Positions 22,191 through 33,557 of a stretch of 64,000 nucleotides of DNA are shown in pieces. Source of the DNA: Trichobilharzia regenti. Lineage: Eukaryota > Platyhelminthes > Trematoda > Strigeidida > Schistosomatidae. The translations under genes were made by a program, and so were the position numbers. The stretch is from the NCBI GenBank assembly GCA_944472135.2, contig OX235263.1, positions 32,541,379-32,605,378 on the forward strand, given 5' to 3'. The stretch's first letter is position 1; every line of letters begins with the position of its first letter. Below the pieces are notes generated by a model that was given only the letters and a program-made list of their open reading frames with translations, had not been told where the DNA came from and made no database searches.

Positions 22191-22584
22191 TTATTATAGC
22201 AAATCTATTTTCAAAAACCTGTACAGCTTGGTTATCATGTGCCTTACAAGGAACTCCGTTTCATCTGCCTTCAAAATGATCACATTAATCAATAGTGCTT
22301 TAAATCTCCTTCATGGCAAAGAATTACACAACTATTTGCCTGTTCATTGTCTAAATACTAATGACCAAGAAATAATGGTAACATAGAACCAATAATTTGA
22401 TAACAGAGTTCAGTGTATTTCCCTCTTGAAAACCGAAATGTTCAGACTACGCCAACTGTGTGATCTATCTTAAGACTAAAGGAAACCTTGAAATGCTGTC
22501 AAGATAGTTAACAATGACACAGTCCCCCGCCTAAATTTAAAATCATCATACCTCAAATGTCAACAATAAAACGAATTGCTTTAC

Positions 22585-22745
22585 CTTGATGAATATCTGA
22601 TTTCACAGAAGATTCATAGTCACCTGGATTAACTACAGGCACTTCATTGTCCAGAATAACATTAGCTTTTTCATGCTCATCAATATTCCCCAAATCTGAT
22701 ATATCTGTACGAATAGCAGCTGACTCATCCTCAATCTCTTTAAAA
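22585..22745 (-). CDS. PIKFYVE: PIKFYVE exon 14 of window: pre-kinase linker
   Basis: A 161-base exon (acceptor GTTGTTTTAG, donor CATCAAG|GTAAAG). It continues the I-I-A-F-A-L motif as FKEIEDESAAIRTD, then an acidic stretch ending YESSVKSDIHQ. One base at the end joins with AG of the next exon to make Glu. A Penelope-like 3' fragment lies immediately upstream in the intron (22785-23075). Confidence 0.85.
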
Positions 22746-22784
22746 CTAAAACAACAGAAATATAGACAGTATAACTGCTCAAAT

Positions 22785-23075
22785 AAACACCAGTATAAAA
22801 AAAAATTGAGTGAAGAATAGCCTTTTCAATAACTTCCACTTCTGGCTCTACAATTAACAATATTGACGTTTTTTAAATACTGTCAATTTGTTAAGTTAAG
22901 TAAGATCAATGGAATTAAAGTTCACAATAGATGCATAAATAATTGTCATAAACATAAAAATGTAATAGCGACTAGAATATTAAATAAAATTAGGGAAATT
23001 TCCACAACAAATTGAGGATCATTAGAGCCTTGATAGCCAAAGTGAGGACAGTGTCTGAACCAGCTTCTTTTGGAT
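22785..23075 (-). mobile_element. Penelope-like element 3' end
   Basis: Reverse complement matches 55240-55545 block for block ('caaggctctaatgatcc', 'ttgttgtggaaatttccc', 'acatttttatg', 'agccagaag'). On the minus strand it ends with a hammerhead-like CAGAAGT...TTGAAAA (about 22828-22848). It lies 40 bases upstream of a PIKFYVE exon. Confidence 0.7.
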
Positions 23076-23788
23076 ACATAAGTTAAACTTTTTAATGTGG
23101 ATCCCAACAGCCAGCCTCAGCAATATGTAGTAGACGAACTCTTAAGGTGAAGTTAACATTAGTTGGTATGCGGTAAGTGACTTTGAAAACCACCTCGTTA
23201 ACACCAACCATGTGATTTGTATTCACAAGATGAGATAGAATAGCGCTATGAATGGAGCAGTCAAATTGATAGATACATATAGAGAAAAGGTGAAATTAGA
23301 CAGCTTATCTTTTACTCTTGAAGACACAGCATAATTCAGCAGAATCGAATGCTCTTTTTACCACAAGCCTAAGGCATTGTGTTAATATTTCACTGTTACC
23401 CCCAGGGAACAGAATTTGTAAGAATACGGCTGTTTTAGGAACTGTTGGTACCTTGAATTCATATTCTTATCAATAAATTTTGCTGGATAACTGTTTTCAC
23501 TCAGCAATTAACTAACATACAAGATTCAGGTTAACATTCTCAATAGTTGTATTTCAAAAACCATATAATAGTAAGGAGATAAATATTCTGTAATAGACGC
23601 TTCATTTGGATTTTAATTAGTTTATTGTTATCGAATAAGATGTATGAATCAGTAAGACAGTATGATAACGAAAGAGCAGTACTCAGTGTAAGTATATAGT
23701 AAACAGAGACTTCCGATGAAAAAGAAACTGTTATCTTCACAGTGTATAAGTAAAGCTTTTCAATGCGTATGCTTGCTTACTGTTAGAC

Positions 23789-23842
<54 letters not shown>

Positions 23843-24319
23843 AAAATACTTTCCATTTAGGTAATGATAAGCAATCAGGGTATAACTAAAATAAAATTAT
23901 TTAATATCTCAACAGAGAAGACATTTCTTACGGTTTTATGCTGGAAATAACAATCACAGACTTAATGGGTAAACCAAAATTTAGATTGAATACAAAATTG
24001 TTTAAATGAAAAGAAATATATTTTAGCAGATATGAACGAGATATTGGGGGAAAAATGTACAGATTAATCCTCATGAATATAATATCTATAACATAACTAA
24101 AAGCTGTAACTAAGATCCTGCATACAGATTAGCATATCAAATCGTTAATTCACCCTATGTTTAGATTAATGCTATTACCCAACTCTCCTTGAAAACTTCA
24201 ATGTGAACAGCGGTAAACAAAAGATCGCTTGCTAGAAGAGACGAATCGATGCAAAGGATGAAGTCGATAAGGGAAGTGTAAACACAACTGTATTTTTCAC
24301 TAATAGTCCCATCCCAATG
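23076..24319. other. Intron sequence with TA microsatellite
   Basis: No gene recognised. A perfect (TA)25 tract occupies 23791-23840. The rest is AT-rich and unassigned. Confidence 0.5.
23790..23840. repeat. (TA)n microsatellite
   Basis: Uninterrupted TA dinucleotide tract of about 50 bases within a PIKFYVE intron. Confidence 0.95.
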
Positions 24320-24470
24320 ACCGAATGGTATACGAGTTTGCCTTGTAAATTGAAGGTTTCAGATGCGCCCCCTGTAGGGACATGGATGCGTACTGAAGAG
24401 CCCTAGCAAGGGACGAAACAGCTATCTAATACTCCCTGGTTCTCAATGGTTTTCTATGGGAAGTTAATTA
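24320..24470 (+). mobile_element. SINE family A, partial unit with intact hammerhead core
   Basis: Plus-oriented head is weak (B box mutated). The hammerhead-like block has CTGAAGA (24393-24399), a CCC/GGG stem II and GAAA (24414-24417), then CAGCTATC. A CTG deletion next to the core shortens stem I, so folding is doubtful. Confidence 0.65.
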
Positions 24471-25744
24471 AATTAGTGACAAATGAATAGAAGACATTTC
24501 CATTGTGATGAAGACACCTACATATACTAACATTTGTTTATTATTGACTAATGGTAGAACCTAAAATACATAAATCTTCTTACTTAAGATTTTTAAATTT
24601 GATGTGATAAAACAAATTTCAGCTAAGACTCAAACTCGGATCGAATTGTTGTAAACACCCAAAGATTATTCCCTAGGATAAGTATGTCTAACAGCAGCCT
24701 CCCCTGCTGTCAGTGCCAGCAATTATTTAAATTCCACAGTTTACTGATAGGCAGTTTATTAACAGTGAGTAGACTGTTTCTGTTGACGCACGTGTTTATC
24801 CGTAGACGCTTATTTTGATAGGGATTAAAAATGTTTAATTGATCTGATTTAACTGCGTTTTACTGAATGTAAATGGTAATATAAACTGTATTACATGAAA
24901 ATACCTATACAAATAAATAAATAAATACATAAATCCAAAGTAAACTCACTTAGCGAGTGCTGACTGACCAAGTTGAACATCTGAAGTAAGCTGTGTCGAC
25001 ACTTGAAGGGTGGAGTGCAGTCAACCAACTTCCGTTCATATTCTGATGTGCTAATATAAAAGAATATATCGCATTCCAAAAGAGGACAATTTATGGTTAT
25101 TGGACAGAAAGGTAAAGTGAGAATATATACATACTACTGCAGGGAACGATGGTCCACACGTACTCGAAACGGACACCCTAAGCAGTTAATATCAAAATCA
25201 GCGTAGGTATCTCATCAAAGCAAACATTTCGCTACTGGTAGTGGAGATTCGCCTGTTTTCTTACTGGGGTAAGTAATGATGCTACCTTGGCTGTCACAGG
25301 TTACCCAGTTGCTATAGTAAAAATTTGTAATGTGATCACCACTCATAGAAAACTTGAGCACCTTGAACAAAAGCTTTCCGCCAGGAAAAGTAATCAGATT
25401 GCACCAGCCATGAAAGATGATGTTTACGTACATTAGAGTCATCGTTAATCAAATGAAAAACTTCAAGAGTGAACACGTAACACAACTAACTCTAAAAGCA
25501 TATACTGAAAATTGTATGTGATATGGTATAAAATATCGAGAAATTAAGAACTTCATGCCAGAGAAGTTTACAGGTAATAATAGTTTCAGCTGTCAAGTAA
25601 TTTCGAAGATTAAAAAACCGAAGATATTATTACATTGATGTGTTACCATACAAAGTCCTAAAGTGATGACCACTCATGAAACAGGGGTATAAAACAAGGA
25701 TTGGGGTGGATTTACATTGGTAATTCTGCCTCCGACACATCATT
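24471..25744. other. Intron sequence, nothing recognised
   Basis: AT-rich, no reading frame with support and no repeat family shared with the rest of the window. Confidence 0.45.
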
Positions 25745-26155
25745 TATTAAACTTTGCATCCCTAGTGGCATGCAGGGATTCAAGCTTCAAACTTTGAAGT
25801 TTCATTAGCGATTTAATTGTTGGATGGTGATTAGCAGTGGAATCCAGGACACGCATTTCGTCCTATTTTGGAACTCGTCATCTGGGTGTACCTGCATTTC
25901 CAAGTGTGTGATGTTGTTCCCTCCGAGGCTCGAACCCAGTGCCCATAGTTTCAAACGCCAAAGCATTATCCACTGGACCCCTCGGGCACTAGAGATAAAT
26001 ATTTTCACGGGATAGAATTGTTAGCCTCACACCTGATCTTTCCTCTTTAACATGCTTACTGTCGGTTAAGTGACGTTGGGGATTATATCAACCAGGTGAT
26101 CGAAGCCGGACCATTTGTGTGGGTGGTGAGCATTCTATCAGTGAATCACCGACAC
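25745..26155 (-). mobile_element. SINE family B split by an Sm-alpha-like element
   Basis: SINE B body at 25745-25812 and its remainder plus tRNA-like head at 26005-26155 flank the hammerhead SINE at about 25815-26003. The order of blocks on both sides is that of an uninterrupted copy. Confidence 0.65.
25815..26003 (-). mobile_element. Sm-alpha-like hammerhead SINE, copy 1
   Basis: On the minus strand a tRNA-like head (TGGATAATGC A-box-like, GGTTCGAGCC B box) is followed by the Sm-alpha hammerhead region: core at 25875-25881, AGTTCC/TAGGAC stem II, GAAA (25856-25859), then GTCCTGGATTCCACTGC. The core reads ATGACGA, so the invariant first C is lost. Confidence 0.8.
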
Positions 26156-26247
26156 CGCTAACACCAATAACACAGAATTACTTTTAAAACTCATAAAATA
26201 AACAATCATTATCATCGATAAAACAGAATTAAATCAAAAATTCTTAC

Positions 26248-26671
26248 GTTAAGGCAAAAGCAATGATTGAAGTGAACTCTCGATCATTAACATATATATC
26301 AGGATTAGCTAGTAATAATTGACAAACAGATGCAGGTGGCCGACTACAATCACTACCTTTAGATGTTGATTCGTTTGAAAGACTTTGTGATATATAAAAT
26401 TGTTTTAAAATTGTTATACAACTTTCATCACAAACAATTAATTGAGGATGTTCATTTGCTGGAACTGGTTCACCGAACACTTTTAAATCCATAGCTGAAG
26501 AGAGAAATGTATGAATGAAACGACGTACACCAGATGTGGAAGGATTAGTTTGACTTGAAATTGTAGGTCGGATATGATGATCAGTGGTATATTCCGCCTT
26601 GTTTGATTGATGATGATTCTGATGCGTTAATGTGGAACCAGAAATTTCTGGATCATTTCGTTGGTAAACAG
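26248..26671 (-). CDS. PIKFYVE: PIKFYVE exon 13 of window: pre-kinase segment
   Basis: A 424-base exon with acceptor CTCATTCAAG and donor TTAAC|GTAAGA. The first 55 residues are polar. FGEPVPANEHPQLIVCDE then leads to DREFTSIIAFALT, the family's E-P-S-S-I-I-A-F-A-L-S motif just before the kinase domain. The motif is split by the intron and completed by KEIED in the next exon, exactly as KEY follows in homologues. Confidence 0.93.
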
Positions 26672-26789
26672 CTTGAATGAGAATCAAAATTAATTAAAAA
26701 GGGAAAATACACGTTTAAGCATCCATCTCTGTTTACTTATTAAATAATACAAAATTATATGCCACGGATTAAGTAAGGAAATATAAGTT

Positions 26790-27180
26790 TCTTTTCTATA
26801 GTTGGTTTGTAAGGATTAGTCTTGTTTTTACTAGTTGATCATGGATTGATATCAGTTAGAGAACCATTGAAAACTGAGGAGTACTGGATAGCTGTTTCAT
26901 CCAAGTTTCGGAATCATCGGGACAGTATGCACCCACTGGGGTTCGAAGTTAGAAATCATGGGCCATTGAATCGGGTCCCAGTGGCTGAATAGCATACGAG
27001 CTTGACTTGTAACTGGAAGGTTCTGAGATCGAAAACCGGAGCGTGCAAACGGATGTAGAGTCCCAGCTATGACGAAGCAACTATCAAGTACTCTCTGGTT
27101 TTCTAATAGTTCTCTAACCGATATTAATCCATCGTCAAACTTGAAATAAGTCAGATCCCTACAAACTAGCTCTCTACTAA
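26790..27180. mobile_element. SINE family A inverted dyad
   Basis: The left minus-oriented half (26795-26950) ends in the GGGGTTCGA head. The right plus-oriented half (26945-27180) starts 'gttagaaatcatgggccattg'. The left hammerhead-like core is CCGATGA with stem I GTACTG... intact. The right block is badly mutated. Outer arms share 'ttgatcatggattgatatcag' and its complement. Confidence 0.72.
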
Positions 27181-27317
27181 CCTTAACTTTAAGGCGTCAA
27201 CAATGTTTGTAATACATATGTAGGAAATGAGATTCAATTGTAATTAAAAGTCTGCCAATTATAATTCAGTAACGGAAAAAATTACCCACACATTGTTGGA
27301 ATGTGTAGAGAAATTAC

Positions 27318-28020
27318 CTTTCATATTTATAGTATCCAAGATTGACAGGTGTTTAGAAGAATCTACTGCGATATTGTCGTCCGCTGCATTGCTTTTACTT
27401 TCATTATGCAGAGTTACATGCTGACTATTGTCCCCGAAGGTATAAAGACTTGCCTTGAAGGAATTAAGTTTCGAAGTGCTTTTAATATATTTATACGATT
27501 TATTGTCATTTTTTGTGGTCTGATTCACTTCAAGTAAACTAGTCGTTAGTGGGTGGTCATCTAAAGGCGTTTGTGTAACAGTTGGAATGTTATTACTTGA
27601 ATTAGCTAATATTCTAGTCTCACTTTGATCGACTGCAAGGGAATGAACCGATTTTTGGAATGAAATTCCACTCGTCATACTGGATGAAGAAAGATGTTCA
27701 TCTGATCTATCAAGGCATTGAGATGAACCCTCTTGAAGTGATACACTTAACTTTGCAGTATCTGACAGACTATTCATACTATTCGCATTACTTAAGGTTT
27801 TCGCAGATGTTGTTTGTATGTTGTTGTCATTGCCTCTTTTGCTGGTGTGGTTGTTGTCGTTGTTGTAACTGCTATTTGAATAGGAGTTGAATGATGGATT
27901 GCTGACAGCTGATTAACAGAAGTTGTATGCGTCGTGGAAGCATTGGATGATGTGCCTTTTTTGCGTGTATCACGAATATTTTTCTCAATCCGCTTCATTA
28001 GTAGTTCGTATTCATTAAAT
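27318..28020 (-). CDS. PIKFYVE: PIKFYVE exon 12 of window, with internal frame conflict
   Basis: The acceptor (TATGTTTAG at 28021-28022) and donor (AAAG|GTAAT at 27317) fit the neighbours. The first part reads FNEYELLMKRIEKNIRDTR in one frame and stops at TAA near 27792. The second (MNSLSDTAKLSV onward, Ser-rich) is open in another frame from about 27890. The total of 703 bases is off by two (mod 3) from what the flanking phases require. An unnoticed 65-nt intron (GTGATA...AATCAG, about 27913-27977) would restore the frame exactly. A small indel in the ACA-rich tract is the alternative. Confidence 0.7.
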
Positions 28021-28122
28021 CTAAACATATTTATTGGTATAAAAAATATGTGGATGTATAATAAGTTTTTTTCTAACAAAAGTCTAGTGAAATGACATAT
28101 TATAAATAGTATTCATAAGTTA

Positions 28123-28268
28123 ATTGGTGGGTGGTGACTAGCAGTGGAATCCAGGACAACACGCATTTCGTCCTATTTATGGGACTCGTCACCTGGATGT
28201 ACCTGCATTTCCCAGTGAGCGATGATGTTCCCACTGAGGGATTCCACTGCCATTCACCATCCACCAGT
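28123..28268 (-). mobile_element. Sm-alpha-like hammerhead repeat, copy 2, with inverted ends
   Basis: Minus strand: GTGACGA core (28186-28192), GTCCC/GGAC stem II, GAAA (28166-28169), TGTCCTGGATTCC. The first core C is G. The unit starts and ends with inverted copies of about 25 bases (ggtggtgactagcagtggaat and attccactgccattcacc), so the whole repeat folds back. The tRNA-like head is missing. Confidence 0.8.
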
Positions 28269-28514
28269 TAACTTCTAATTACATGTCTAGACATCGTCGA
28301 AGCATCTGCATAAGAAGCCGACATGTCAACCTGAGACCGAGCACTTCGGTCCAATCAATCGACGGTAAAATATAAAATTCAATTCAATTATTTATAGGGC
28401 TCACTCACACAGACAAACAATCAATCATTAAGATATTTTCATCTGTCCGTCAATAACATTCTTATTTCACTTAGTGAAATATTCGTCTTTTACTAGTCTA
28501 ATCCTGTCAGGAAG

Positions 28515-28556
<42 letters not shown>
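28515..28556. repeat. (TTA)n microsatellite
   Basis: About 14 TTA units forming the tail of the adjacent minus-strand RTE family B copy. Confidence 0.9.
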
Positions 28557-29020
28557 CCAATAACTGTTTCATTCAATCAGGTTCTAGATGGAAATGAATG
28601 ACTGATTGGCTTCAACGTAGAACTTAGCACGGAAGTGAAGCTTCAAGAGGTCATCTACAATTGATTCTTTTCCCAAGAATAATCTTCATCTGGCTCCACG
28701 ACTATTAATAGGCTTTCGTCTCCTCCTCCTCCTCCACACGACCTCCATTTCATCCTCCAACGCCTAACACGTCGTTTTCTATTCAGATTCCACTCAATAG
28801 CTTGGCGCATGGTGCTACTAAACGGTCTCTACGGCGTTTATCCAATCTATCCACATTTATTGAGCATATCTGTTGGATAGCACGGTCTTGATTGGTTTGT
28901 TGCCAGAGTTCTTTGTAGCTAATCCTAATCTAGCCATCTGGTCTTCAATGTAGAGCAAAAACGGCTGTCTGAAGTCTGTTGGAAATACTTTTCGTGACGT
29001 GGTAATTGTCTTATACAAGG
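28557..29020 (-). mobile_element. RTE family B, 3' part
   Basis: Minus strand, preceded by the TTA tail. Contains 'tccaacgcctaacacgtcg', 'cttggcgcatggtgctacta' and 'ccatctggtcttcaatgtag', the same order as 61250-61560. Broken frames. Confidence 0.75.
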
Positions 29021-30215
29021 GGAATATGAAGTTTGTTTGAACTCAGTCGCCCGACAGAAATTTTCAATGTACCAGGATATGAATCATGCATATGATATGG
29101 TGGCTGATGATACTACCCAGTTGTCCAGGCTAAATAAGATGGAGCAGGACGCAATCTTCGGACTTACCAGCTGCAATTCGACTGCTTAGGTCAATGAGTA
29201 TGGCACTAACTAATGTAAGCTTCAATGAAAAATATTTCACAGGATGAGCAATGAACTATACATTTTAGTTACAAAACTATAATCAGCTTAATGAGGTATG
29301 CTGCAGCCTTAACTGGGCGATTCACCACCTACAGATTAGTAATTATAAGTGGGACTACGATTTGTTCATTTCGATTTATGAGGTATCAAGGTTTAACTCC
29401 TTGCCAAACGCTTATGTTTAGGGAAGGTAATTACAGACATTAACCAGTACTCAGTATATCAGTTGTGTACTGTGTAATGGTAAATGAACTCCAATAATTA
29501 TTTTATGAAAGACTGAATAGGAGTAACAGTTGCAAAGAAATGATATTGACAGACATTAGTTAATGAAGTATAACATGAAGTGTTAACCGTTCAAAAAGTA
29601 AAGTTAGAAGCGAAGACTGAGAATTTCATAAACTGGCAGAAAACAGTTTACATGTTAAAGTCGGATGATAATTAACACCTGAAAACCACCCGATAGATGG
29701 TTAAAGTTTTCCTGCGCAAAAATGAAACTATAAAGCAGCATAAGAATACTCTTTAATGTGCTGTGATACAGAAAATTAAGGCGGACTTTTCGATTAAACC
29801 CTTCTATTCTTATATGGGTTACTCTAAACTATAGCAGCCCAAAACGAAACTATTTAATGAAGACCTTGACATATCTCTATCGACCAGTCAGATGCGTCCG
29901 AAGCAAAAGTGCATAACAGGATAACGTGCTTGTATATGTACCAAGGTAACTTCCCAATTTCTCATTGCAGTCCACATAGTTACATTAAACCGATTGCTGT
30001 GCATACATTCATCGAAATAAATGTAAATCATCGTCTTTCTTGACCTATTCACCGTTCCGACCTTCTTTTTTAGGTGACTCTAGAAACTTTCGACGGAATT
30101 GGTATGAGTTTCACTGAAAAGATTAATGAAGTCGTCCATATGATTAATCACGTTGTGAATGTAGCCCAGGGATGACAGTTGGGTGTAGCTACTCCATTGG
30201 TCTCAGTGAATGGTT
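29021..30215. other. Intron sequence, nothing recognised
   Basis: No supported gene or known repeat block up to the LTR array. Confidence 0.45.
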
Positions 30216-30219
30216 GTGG

Positions 30220-30541
30220 TGTGGTGAGAGCAGGCTGCTAGCCGATTGGTTGGCACTAATCTACGTTAAGGTCTAGGTCACTAATATGGGCCGTGAGAAA
30301 ATATGAACAAGCCTGAGTCAACAACCAATCACAGCAAAGTTAACGTGGCAAATATGATTCGCAGAGAGAACTCTATTTGTCAAGGAATCCCGAAACAACC
30401 AATCAGAAGCCTGCGTTTGTCTACCTAAACAACCAATCAGATGACTGCGCTTGTCTATAATAATGTAGTTGAAAGATTAAATACGTGTTGATTTTCATAA
30501 TAAAACGATCTGTTGCCTGGCCCTTGTCTTCTGTTGTTACA
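30220..30541 (+). mobile_element. LTR 1 of tandem gypsy-like mini-element
   Basis: 322-base LTR beginning TGTGGTGAGAGC and ending TTCTGTTGTTACA, with an AATAAA-type signal near 30500. The TATA-like box is the variant TTAAATA. Preceded by GTGG (30216-30219), which matches GTGG after LTR 3. Confidence 0.88.
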
Positions 30542-30963
30542 TTTGGTGTCGCTGCCTACCGACAAATGAAAAGCCTATACCCTGCAGTTTTTGATGGAGA
30601 CATATGGATCTTCGGGCAGGACTTCAAGGCTTCTGCGCAGTTGAGTGGCGTTCAAGATCTGTCAGCGATGGAGCTGCTACTTGAGACGCTGCTGGGAGGT
30701 CGGGCGAAAGCAGCATATGAAGGTGTGGGCCGAAGTATGGACGAATGTTCGACAGGGTCAGGCAAACAGTTTCCAAAGTGGGAAGGACCATATATGGTCA
30801 CTTCGAGATGGGGTTACGCAGACACAGTCGCAATGGCGAACAATGAGAGGCGCGTGAACGTCAGCGAGCTCCAGAAATGGATACAGCGAGACAAGCCAAC
30901 GATGACGCCTGCACCAAGTAGATCAAGCCGACTTCAGTCGCACGTATTTGACGGGGGGACGAG
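30542..30963 (+). mobile_element. Internal region 1: gag fused to pol tail
   Basis: 422 bases. It starts with TTTGGTGTCGCTGCC (likely primer-binding site). The reading frame begins in the upstream LTR: a gag-like start (FDGDIWIFGQDF) runs on in frame to an integrase C-terminal-like segment (FPKWEGPYMVTSRWG, VNVSELQKWI). The end has a purine-rich ACGGGGGGACGAG before the next LTR. Protease, RT, RNase H and most of integrase are missing, so it is non-autonomous. Confidence 0.82.
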
Positions 30964-31287
30964 TGTGGTGAGAGCAGGCTGCTAGCCGATTGGTTGGCAC
31001 TAATCTACGTTAAGGTCTAGGTCACTAATATGGGCCGTGAGAAAATATGAACAAGCCTGAGTCAACAACCAATCACAGCAAAGTTAACGTGGCAAATATG
31101 ATTCGCAGAGAGAACTCTATTTGTCAAGGAATCCCGAAACAACCAATCAGAAGCCTGCGTTTGTCTACCTAAACAACCAATCAGATGACTGCGCTTGTCT
31201 ATAATAATGTAGTTGAAAGATTATAAATACGTGTTGATTTTCATAATAAAACGATCTGTTGCCTGGCCCTTGTCTTCTGTTGTTACA
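30964..31287 (+). mobile_element. LTR 2 of tandem gypsy-like mini-element
   Basis: 324 bases, near identical to LTR 1. The promoter-like box reads TTATAAATA, two bases longer than LTR 1. Shared between the two internal regions, so three LTRs enclose two internals. Confidence 0.88.
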
Positions 31288-31709
31288 TTTGGTGTCGCTG
31301 CCTACCGACAAATGAAAAGCCTATACCCTGCAGTTTTTGATGGAGACATATGGATCTTCGGGCAGGACTTCAAGGCTTCTGCGCAGTTGAGTGGCGTTCA
31401 AGATCTGTCAGCGATGGAGCTGCTACTTGAGACGCTGCTGGGAGGTCGGGCGAAAGCAGCATATGAAGGTGTGGGCCGAAGTATGGACGAATGTTCGACA
31501 GGGTCAGGCAAACAGTTTCCAAAGTGGGAAGGACCATATATGGTCACTTCGAGATGGGGTTACGCAGACACAGTCGCAATGGCGAACAATGAGAGGCGCG
31601 TGAACGTCAGCGAGCTCCAGAAATGGATACAGCGAGACAAGCCAACGATGACGCCTGCACCAAGTAGATCAAGCCGACTTCAGTCGCACGTATTTGACGG
31701 GGGGACGAG
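31288..31709 (+). mobile_element. Internal region 2: gag fused to pol tail
   Basis: Same length as internal region 1 and apparently identical over the coding part, with the same in-frame gag-to-integrase junction. This argues for a recent duplication by recombination between LTRs rather than independent insertion. Confidence 0.85.
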
Positions 31710-32033
31710 TGTGGTGAGAGCAGGCTGCTAGCCGATTGGTTGGCACTAATCTACGTTAAGGTCTAGGTCACTAATATGGGCCGTGAGAAAATATGAACAA
31801 GCCTGAGTCAACAACCAATCACAGCAAAGTTAACGTGGCAAATATGATTCGCAGAGAGAACTCTATTTGTCAAGGAATCCCGAAACAACCAATCAGAAGC
31901 CTGCGTTTGTCTACCTAAACAACAATCAGATGACTGCGCTTGTCTATAATAATGTAGTTGAAAGATATATAAATACGTGTTGATTTTCATAATAAAACGA
32001 TCTGTTGCCTGGCCCTTGTCTTCTGTTGTTACA
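31710..32033 (+). mobile_element. LTR 3 of tandem gypsy-like mini-element
   Basis: 324 bases, ending ...GTTACA and followed by GTGG (32034-32037), the same four bases as before LTR 1. The TATA region is ATATATAAATA, again longer by two bases. One ACCAATC motif in the CAAT-like series has lost a C. Confidence 0.88.
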
Positions 32034-32619
32034 GTGGCACGTAGGACTAAACGTTAATGAAACATTGGCACTACGACTGGGTATCGTCTGGATATATCCA
32101 TTCGGCAGGATGGTGTCATATAATCCCAAAACCCAATGTTGATTAGTACTCAATTCTATCATCTTCTCCCTTCCTATGAGCTTATTATCCAAATAGCATT
32201 TAAATATTAAATCTGGATGAAATTTGCTACATGATTCATGTACAGCATTCATAATTGTGCCAATATACTGAGGGCCTATCTGATTGGTCGCCCGAAGTCA
32301 TTGATCCATTCATTGGGTAGTTTCACTTTGGGCTTCTATAGTTTAGAGTCACTCATATGATATGCACATAATTGATGAATTTATGCACAAAACTTTATAT
32401 CCACTACAATTAAATATACACAAACACAGCGCAGAAAAAATGCTGAGAAATACTTTACACAAACGTTTTACGCAATTTATCCCTCCTTTATAGCAACCTT
32501 TATGCCCAGACCACCTGGAATAAAACCACCCATTACATACAAGCCAACAACAATAACAGCGCTAAAGTAATCCTGAAAAACAGATAGACGAATGTATTTA
32601 ACAAAAAAAATGGACTAAC

Positions 32620-32701
32620 CTGAAATTCCAATCAGAAACAAATCGATATATCCAACGTTTCAATTCATTCACTAATCTTTGCACAATATATGTTAGTTCA
32701 A
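32620..32701 (-). CDS. PIKFYVE: PIKFYVE exon 11 of window: helical linker
   Basis: An 82-base exon (acceptor CTTTCCTTCAG, donor TTTCAG|GTTAGT), two bases plus 26 codons plus two bases. It encodes VELTYIVQRLVNELKRWIYR and FVSDWNF, a Trp-containing amphipathic helix. It was found by following phase: the preceding exon ends with one base, and the following exon needs two. It is only about 590 bases from the tandem LTR array at 30.2-32.0 kb. Confidence 0.8.
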
Positions 32702-33129
32702 CTGAAGGAAAGAAGAAGAGGTGACAAGCAGATATGAATGTCTGTCATAAACAGTAAATAAGGATCACTGAATATGACCGTTCAGTTTTCCAGTGTTATA
32801 ATCACAACATTATTAGTACAAAATAATCTTTACAAATGCATGTTATACAAAATAATAATACTTTGAGCGAAATTCTATATTTACTGACTTTCTCGTCAGC
32901 CTCAACACTTATAAATGCACAAAAAAAACGGCGAATTTATATCTGGTGTAAAGCATGTAATATAAGTCTAAATGTTCTTAAATAATAACCATTTCTGAAC
33001 GCTATTCAACACTGAATATTTTTTCATTGTGGGTTAAAGCTAGAACCAGGAGTGTAAAATATGTCTTCATCAACCTGAAATCAGTTTGTAAATCTTCTGC
33101 GCTCAGCAGTAAAAACCACTAGATTCGGA

Positions 33130-33430
33130 TTATTAACACCAATGTCAAGTCGGTCCTTCTATATGAGTCACAGACTGGTGTGTCAAGAAAAGGAATTCCA
33201 AAAGGCCAGTGCAAACCTTTATCAACAGCTGTCTTCGCTGGCTCCATACTGAAGATCCAATAGTCGGACAGAAAGAATCAGCAATAAGAAATAACAAACT
33301 AAGAACCTATTGCTCAACAAATATGTAGGAGAATATGGAGATGGATTGACCGAACATACGTTGAGGAGGTCGTCGAATGACATAGCGCGCCACGCCATCG
33401 CTCGAGTGGAATCTCGATGGGAAGCGACGA
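33130..33430 (+). mobile_element. RTE family B, 3' fragment
   Basis: Blocks 'caatgtcaagtcggtccttctata', 'ggctccatactgaagatcc' and 'tggagatggattg' in order. Ends abruptly 15 bases from the region adjoining a PIKFYVE exon. No tail. Confidence 0.7.
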
Positions 33431-33557
33431 GTGGATCGTCCTATTTAACATTTATATGCAATACGTAGCATTAAAACAGCAATGGAAAAGAAAAGTTTCC
33501 ACTCAGTTGGTTCATTAATAAAGTTTACTATCACACTAATCGAGAAAAAAGACATAC

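Noticed and set aside
23790..23840. Origin or regulatory function for the TA tract
   Set aside because: A simple dinucleotide repeat of a kind common in such introns; nothing else supports a function.
31944..32252. 102-residue minus-strand frame beside the LTR array
   Set aside because: Half lies antisense to LTR 3, it shows no PIKfyve similarity, and phase is already satisfied between the exons at 32620 and 28020.
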